Assembly: GCA_009925585.1 (NCBI GenBank)
Contig: RFYK01000003.1
Span: 1 to 45,273 of the forward strand
Length of the DNA: 45,273 nt
From: Betaproteobacteria bacterium
GTDB lineage: Bacteria > Pseudomonadota > Gammaproteobacteria > Burkholderiales > Burkholderiaceae_C
Reading direction: 5' to 3'
This document shows, in pieces, positions 40,805 through 45,273 of this stretch. Position 1 is the first letter of the stretch. Every line of letters begins with the position of its first letter. A program made the position numbers and the translations under genes. Under the pieces are notes generated by a model. That model did no database searches. It saw only the letters and a program-made list of their open reading frames with translations, and was not told the DNA's origin.

Positions 40805-43723
40805 ATGCAAATTGCAACAAACCCAACGAATGTCACTCCCTTTGTCAAGACCGCTGATGCCGCCGGTGCTGCGCAGTCCGCATTGATGTCTTCGTTAAGT
40901 CAGTACCAAATCATCCGCAGAAACGGTGCCGTGGTGCCTTTCGAGCCCGCCAAAATTGCCGTGGCCATGATGAAAGCGTTCTTGGCTGTGCATGGCACCC
41001 AAGGCGCCGCGTCTTCCAGCGTGCGCGAAACCGTTGATCAACTCACCCAAACCGTCACGCGTGCATTGATGCGCTCGCGCCCCGGTGGCGGCACATTCCA
41101 CATCGAAGATGTGCAAGACCAAGTGGAACTGGGGTTGATGCGCGGCAGTCACCATGAAGTGGCACGCGCCTATGTGCTTTACCGCGAACGCCGTACCCAA
41201 GAACGCGCCGCCCACAAAGAAACCACCGTCAATACTGGCCCGCAATTGCATGCCATCGTGGACGGCCAGCGCGTGTTGCTCGATACCCAGCGTTTGCAAC
41301 AACTGATCGAAGCCGCCTGCGAAGGTCTGGGTGCGGATGTCACTGCCACGCCCATCCTGACCGAAACCATGCGCAATTTGTATGACGGCATTCCCATGGA
41401 AGAGGTGCACAAAGCCTCGGTACTGGCCGCCAGAACACTGATTGAAAAAGAACCCGGCTACACCTTCGCCACCGCCCGCTTGTTGATGTATTCCATCACC
41501 AAAGAAGTGCTGGGCCACGAAGCCACCCACGCAGAAATGGCGGGCCACTACCAGCGCACCTTTGCTGACTTTCTGAAGAAAGGCGTCGAAAACGACCTGC
41601 TCGACGCGCGTTTGCTGCAATTTGATTTGCCCCGACTGGCCAAAGCCCTCAAGCCCGAGCGCGATTTCCAATTCGATTACCTGGGCTTGCAAACTTTGTA
41701 CGACCGTTACTTCTTGCACGTGCGCAAACAGCGCATCGAGTTGCCTCAGTCATTTTTCATGCGCGTGGCCATGGGTTTGTCTCTCAATGAAGTCAACCGT
41801 GAAGACCGCGCGATTGAGTTCTATGAAATCTTGTCGTCCTTCGATTTCATGTCGAGCACGCCCACCTTGTTCAACAGTGGCACCACCCGCCCGCAACTCT
41901 CCAGCTGCTACTTGACCACCGTGCCCGACGACCTCGACGGCATTTACGAGTCCATCAAGGAAAACGCATTGCTGTCCAAATTCGCGGGCGGCCTCGGCAA
42001 CGACTGGACCCGTGTGCGCGCCTTGGGCAGCCACATCAAAGGCACCAACGGCGAATCACAAGGTGTGGTGCCTTTCCTCAAAGTGGTCAACGACACCGCC
42101 GTGGCGGTTAACCAAGGTGGCAAGCGCAAAGGTGCCGTGTGTACCTACTTGGAAACCTGGCACTTAGACATCGAGGAATTCTTGGAATTGCGCAAAAACA
42201 CGGGCGACGATCGCCGCCGCACCCACGACATGAACACCGCCAACTGGATTCCAGACTTGTTCATGCGTCGCGTCATGGAAAAAGGCGAGTGGACCTTGTT
42301 CTCACCGTCCAACACCCCGGATTTGCACGACAAATTCGGTGCTGAGTTTGAAAAGGCTTACACCGCGTACGAAGCCCAAGCACGCCAAGGCTTGATCAAA
42401 CCCAGCAAGACCGTTCAAGCCACCGATTTGTGGCGCAAGATGTTGACCATGTTGTTTGAAACGGGTCACCCTTGGATCACTTTCAAAGACGCGTGCAACG
42501 TGCGCTCACCGCAACAACACAGCGGCGTGGTGCATTCATCCAACCTCTGCACCGAAATCACGTTGAACACCAGCGACACCGAAACGGCTGTGTGCAATTT
42601 GGGCTCGGTCAACTTGGTGCGCCACCTCAAGCAAGGCCCCAACGGCAAAGAGCTCGACCACGACAAGCTCAAGAAAACCATCACCACGGCGATGCGCATG
42701 CTCGACAACGTGATCGACATCAACTATTACGCTGTGAAAAAAGCGCGCGACTCCAACTTGCGCCACCGCCCCGTGGGGCTGGGCATCATGGCGTTCCAAG
42801 ACAGTTTGTACGAGCAACACATCCCCTACGCCTCGCAGGCCGCTGTGGATTTCGCAGACAAATCGATGGAAGCCATTTGCTACTACGCTTATTGGGCGTC
42901 CACCGAATTGGCCCGCGAGCGTGGCCGTTACTCCACCTACCAAGGCTCTTTGTGGGACCAAGGCATCCTGCCCTTAGACACCCTCAACCTGCTGGAGACA
43001 TCTCGCGGCGGCTACATTGAAGTGGACCGCAGCGCCACCCTCGACTGGGACGCGTTGCGCCGCAAAATCGCGGTGGACGGCATGCGCAATTCCAATTGTG
43101 TCGCGATTGCACCCACCGCCACCATTTCCAACATCGTTGGCGTTGACGCGTCCATCGAGCCTTGCTTTGGCAACCTCTCGGTCAAATCCAACTTGTCGGG
43201 CGAATTCACCATCATCAATTCCTACTTGGTGCGCGACCTCAAGCGCTTGGGCCTGTGGGATGACGTCATGGTCATGGACCTCAAACACTTTGACGGTTCG
43301 TTGCGCCCCATCGACCGCGTGCCGCAAGACCTCAAAGACATGTATGCCACCGCGTTCGAAGTGGAAACACACTGGTTGGTCGAGGCAGCTGCCCGTCGCC
43401 AAAAATGGATTGACCAAGCGCAATCGCTCAACATCTACATGGCGGGTGCGTCCGGCAAAAAGCTTGACGAGACTTACAAACTCGCTTGGTTGCGTGGCCT
43501 CAAGACCACTTACTACCTGCGCACCACCAGTGCCACCCAAATCGAGAAGTCCACGGTTCAGGCTGGCTCACACAATGCGGTGTCGTCCGGCGGTGGCACG
43601 CCTGGCTTGAGCGCCATGGAATTGGCAGCGGCAGCAGCGCGTTCGCAAATCCTGTCGGCTTCACCAGCCACCGATGTCAAGTTTTGCGGGGTCGATGACC
43701 CGACTTGCGAAGCGTGTCAGTAA
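40805..43723 (+). CDS. nrdA: Class Ia ribonucleotide reductase large subunit NrdA
   Basis: NrdA reduces ribonucleoside diphosphates. The 972-residue product has an N-terminal ATP-cone (about 35-130, [20 protein letters not shown]), QLSSCYLTT with the active-site Cys368, NLCTEI (Asn580, Cys582, Glu584), AVCNLGS (Cys597), the radical-transfer pair [10 protein letters not shown], and a C-terminal redox pair Cys968 and Cys971 (CEAC). All key residues are present. It is longer than E. coli NrdA (761) because of N-terminal and internal segments typical of this group. It lies 131 bases before nrdB, with a hairpin between. Confidence 0.97.
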   Translation: MQIATNPTNVTPFVKTADAAGAAQSALMSSLSQYQIIRRNGAVVPFEPAKIAVAMMKAFLAVHGTQGAASSSVRETVDQLTQTVTRALMRSRPGGGTFHIEDVQDQVELGLMRGSHHEVARAYVLYRERRTQERAAHKETTVNTGPQLHAIVDGQRVLLDTQRLQQLIEAACEGLGADVTATPILTETMRNLYDGIPMEEVHKASVLAARTLIEKEPGYTFATARLLMYSITKEVLGHEATHAEMAGHYQRTFADFLKKGVENDLLDARLLQFDLPRLAKALKPERDFQFDYLGLQTLYDRYFLHVRKQRIELPQSFFMRVAMGLSLNEVNREDRAIEFYEILSSFDFMSSTPTLFNSGTTRPQLSSCYLTTVPDDLDGIYESIKENALLSKFAGGLGNDWTRVRALGSHIKGTNGESQGVVPFLKVVNDTAVAVNQGGKRKGAVCTYLETWHLDIEEFLELRKNTGDDRRRTHDMNTANWIPDLFMRRVMEKGEWTLFSPSNTPDLHDKFGAEFEKAYTAYEAQARQGLIKPSKTVQATDLWRKMLTMLFETGHPWITFKDACNVRSPQQHSGVVHSSNLCTEITLNTSDTETAVCNLGSVNLVRHLKQGPNGKELDHDKLKKTITTAMRMLDNVIDINYYAVKKARDSNLRHRPVGLGIMAFQDSLYEQHIPYASQAAVDFADKSMEAICYYAYWASTELARERGRYSTYQGSLWDQGILPLDTLNLLETSRGGYIEVDRSATLDWDALRRKIAVDGMRNSNCVAIAPTATISNIVGVDASIEPCFGNLSVKSNLSGEFTIINSYLVRDLKRLGLWDDVMVMDLKHFDGSLRPIDRVPQDLKDMYATAFEVETHWLVEAAARRQKWIDQAQSLNIYMAGASGKKLDETYKLAWLRGLKTTYYLRTTSATQIEKSTVQAGSHNAVSSGGGTPGLSAMELAAAAARSQILSASPATDVKFCGVDDPTCEACQ

Positions 43724-43728
43724 CCGAA

Positions 43729-43756
43729 TCGAACACTGCGTGATTGCAGTGTTCGA
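43729..43756. repeat. Perfect hairpin between nrdA and nrdB
   Basis: TCGAACACTGC (43729-43739) and GCAGTGTTCGA (43746-43756) form a perfect 11-base stem with a 6-base loop just after the nrdA stop. It has no T-run. The arms contain ACACT/AGTGT halves reminiscent of NrdR boxes but with wider spacing, so an attenuator or mRNA-stability hairpin is the simplest reading. Confidence 0.7.
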
Positions 43757-43805
43757 ACCAATTGCAATTCAACAACAAATTCGGGTGCCGTTGTGAATGA
43801 ATCCT

Positions 43806-43833
43806 TTGCGTTTCACAAGCATGCGCCCATAAT
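43806..43833 (+). promoter_or_regulatory. Possible promoter of nrdB
   Basis: TTGCGT (43806-43811), 16 bases, then CATAAT (43828-43833) resembles a sigma-70 promoter in the nrdA-nrdB gap. The leader before the ATG at 43855 would be only about 15 bases. nrdB may also be read from the nrdA promoter. Confidence 0.35.
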
Positions 43834-43854
43834 CAGACGAATGGAATCACCTTT

Positions 43855-45069
43855 ATGTTGACCTGGGAAGAAGAAGCCAAACCCACATCGCCCATCGGGG
43901 CCCCTGTCAGTGACTTCAACAGTCACCTGAATTCGTCACCCTCCCCCGCATCAACACCTGCCTCTCGCGTTCTCAACGACGGCGCTGTCCGCGCAGAGCC
44001 GCTGGCCGCCACCGGTTCTCGGGCTTTCACTTCCACTGCGGCTCCTACTGGCCGCCGGGTCAATGCCGCCGACAAGCGCATCATCAATGGTCAAACCGAC
44101 GTCAATCAACTGGTGCCTTTCAAGTACAAATGGGCTTGGGAAAAATATTTGGCCACTTGTGCGAACCACTGGATGCCGCAAGAAGTCAACATGACCCGCG
44201 ACATCGCTTTGTGGAAAGACCCCAATGGTTTGACTGAAGACGAACGCCGCATCATCAAACGCAACCTCGGTTTTTTTGTCACAGCGGATTCTTTGGCTGC
44301 CAACAACATTGTGCTGGGCACTTACCGCCACATCACCGCGCCAGAATGCCGTCAGTTCCTGTTGCGTCAAGCCTTCGAAGAAGCCATCCACACCCACGCC
44401 TACCAATACATCGTCGAGTCACTGGGTTTGGACGAGAGCGAAATCTTCAACGCCTACCAAGAAGTGACCTCCATCCGCGACAAGGACGAGTTTCTGATTC
44501 CGTTCATTGAAGCCATCATGGACCCCAACTTCCACACGGGCACAGTGGAAACTGACCAAACCCTGTTGAAGTCGCTGATTGTGTTTGCCTGCCTCATGGA
44601 GGGTTTGTTCTTCTACGTGGGCTTCACCCAAATCCTGGCACTCGGCCGTCAAAACAAAATGACCGGTGCTGCCGAGCAATACCAGTACATCTTGCGTGAT
44701 GAGTCGATGCACTGCAATTTCGGCATTGACCTGATCAACCAAATCAAATTAGAAAACCCACACCTGTGGACAGCCGATTTCAAAGCCGAGATCAATGAAC
44801 TGTTTCACAAAGCAGTTGAATTGGAATACCGCTACGCTGAAGACACCATGCCTCGCGGTGTGCTCGGCATGAACGCATCCATGTTCAAAGGCTATTTACG
44901 CTACATCGCCAACCGCCGCGCCACCCAAATCGGCCTGGATGCCTTGTTCCCCCACGAGGAAAACCCTTTCCCGTGGATGAGCGAAATGATTGACCTCAAA
45001 AAGGAACGCAACTTTTTTGAGACCCGCGTCATCGAATACCAGACCGGCGGCGCGCTGTCCTGGGATTGA
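43855..45069 (+). CDS. nrdB: Class Ia ribonucleotide reductase small subunit NrdB
   Basis: NrdB houses the diiron-tyrosyl radical that starts catalysis in NrdA. The 404-residue product keeps the radical and metal residues: Asp145 (FVTADSLA), Glu176, His179 and Tyr183 (EEAIHTHAY), Glu249 (LMEG), Glu283 and His286 (RDESMH). The first 70 residues are a serine/proline/alanine-rich extension without homology to E. coli NrdB. The presence of the tyrosine indicates a standard class Ia enzyme. No nrdAB-linked ferredoxin was seen. Confidence 0.97.
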   Translation: MLTWEEEAKPTSPIGAPVSDFNSHLNSSPSPASTPASRVLNDGAVRAEPLAATGSRAFTSTAAPTGRRVNAADKRIINGQTDVNQLVPFKYKWAWEKYLATCANHWMPQEVNMTRDIALWKDPNGLTEDERRIIKRNLGFFVTADSLAANNIVLGTYRHITAPECRQFLLRQAFEEAIHTHAYQYIVESLGLDESEIFNAYQEVTSIRDKDEFLIPFIEAIMDPNFHTGTVETDQTLLKSLIVFACLMEGLFFYVGFTQILALGRQNKMTGAAEQYQYILRDESMHCNFGIDLINQIKLENPHLWTADFKAEINELFHKAVELEYRYAEDTMPRGVLGMNASMFKGYLRYIANRRATQIGLDALFPHEENPFPWMSEMIDLKKERNFFETRVIEYQTGGALSWD

Positions 45070-45149
45070 AACTGACATGACTTTTTGTTCTGCCCGCCAA
45101 CTGCAACCATCTTCAGTCGTTGCGTTTGTCGGGATGAGAACACACCGTG

Positions 45150-45183
45150 TTCATGGTGTTGAACCTCGGTTCAGCACCATGAA
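45150..45183. repeat. Long hairpin downstream of nrdB
   Basis: Arms at 45150-45165 and 45168-45183 (TTCATGGTGTTGAACC and its near-complement) match at 15 of 16 positions with only a 2-base spacer. It has no T-run but may stop or stabilise the nrdB transcript. It is one of two consecutive hairpins before the next gene. Confidence 0.6.
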
Positions 45184-45184
45184 T

Positions 45185-45212
45185 CACTTGGGCTGCGAAG
45201 ACCAAGTGTTTT
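45185..45212 (+). terminator. Probable intrinsic terminator of nrdB
   Basis: CACTTGG (45185-45191) pairs with CCAAGTG (45202-45208) across a 10-base loop, followed directly by TTTT. It immediately follows the longer hairpin at 45150-45183, so the two may work as a tandem stop. Confidence 0.55.
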
Positions 45213-45251
45213 GAACCAACGATCTAAGATCTTGATCTAGGAGAGTATCTA

Positions 45252-45273
45252 ATGGCAACTGCAAAAAAATCCG
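45252..45273 (+). CDS. Start of a lysine/alanine-rich protein, cut by the window edge
   Basis: An ATG at 45252 with AGGAGAG 6 bases upstream opens MATAKKS before the window ends. A lysine/alanine-rich start is typical of histone H1-like DNA-binding proteins found next to nrdB in many Burkholderiales. With seven codons visible, the start is well supported but the identity is only a guess. Confidence 0.5.

Noticed and set aside
1-45273. Search for tRNA, rRNA, CRISPR arrays, insertion sequences or phage genes
   Set aside because: No tRNA-like cloverleaf, spaced direct repeats, transposase or integrase motif was noticed in the reading; no covariance-model scan was run.

Overview
This window is a chromosomal flagellar locus from a motile, polarly flagellated betaproteobacterium, most likely of the order Burkholderiales and resembling Comamonadaceae. 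The assignment is an inference. It rests on FlhF/FlhG with a sigma-54 activator, on the ffh / cytochrome-assembly protein / PP0621-type / ampD / nrdA / nrdB neighbourhood, and on overall protein style. No RNA gene, insertion sequence, CRISPR array or prophage was seen. No gene-free stretch exceeds about 225 bases, and the longer ones hold promoters or hairpins.

Layout. Positions 1-13569 (minus strand) carry the rod-hook operon flgBCDEFGHIJKL, truncated inside flgL at the window edge. Next come a LysM/transglycosylase-like gene (minus) and, facing away, flgA, flgM and flgN (plus; 15023-16681). Positions 16658-20500 (minus) hold a five-gene block: a FlgP-like lipoprotein, a FlgT-like protein, a LysM periplasmic protein, a FliK-like protein and a stand-alone FlhB C-terminal domain. 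A receiverless sigma-54 activator follows (plus), then motA-motB, fliS, an unknown membrane-anchored gene, fliA, flhG, flhF and flhA (all minus, to 30280). fliK, fliL, fliM and fliN run on plus to 34227. After them come miaB (minus), a small cupin, an alpha-carbonic anhydrase (plus), ffh (minus), a CcsA/YpjD-type membrane protein, a PP0621-type peptide, ampD, nrdA, nrdB, and the first codons of another gene at the right edge.

How it works together. I read candidate sigma-54 (GG-N10-GC) elements upstream of flgB, flgA, the transglycosylase gene and flhA, plus a weaker one before fliK. I read candidate sigma-28 elements upstream of flgM, fliS and the flgP-like operon. This suggests the classical cascade: the sigma-54 activator turns on the hook-basal body and export genes; FliA is held by FlgM until the hook is finished; FliA then turns on late genes. 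In this window the late set includes the putative outer-membrane ring genes and a second FliK/FlhB-type pair. The gene set is partial: flhB, fliE-J, fliOPQR, flagellin, fliD and chemotaxis genes are not here.

Two anomalies stand out. flgK and flgE are each broken into two overlapping reading frames by a single-base shift, and both encode unusually large proteins (about 988 and 1365 residues if the shift is repaired). All other complete genes look intact, so the cause may be sequence error, recent inactivation or recoding; sequence alone cannot decide. The most novel-looking unit is the 16658-20602 late operon, which combines FlgP/FlgT-type ring parts with a LysM protein and a spare FliK/FlhB pair.
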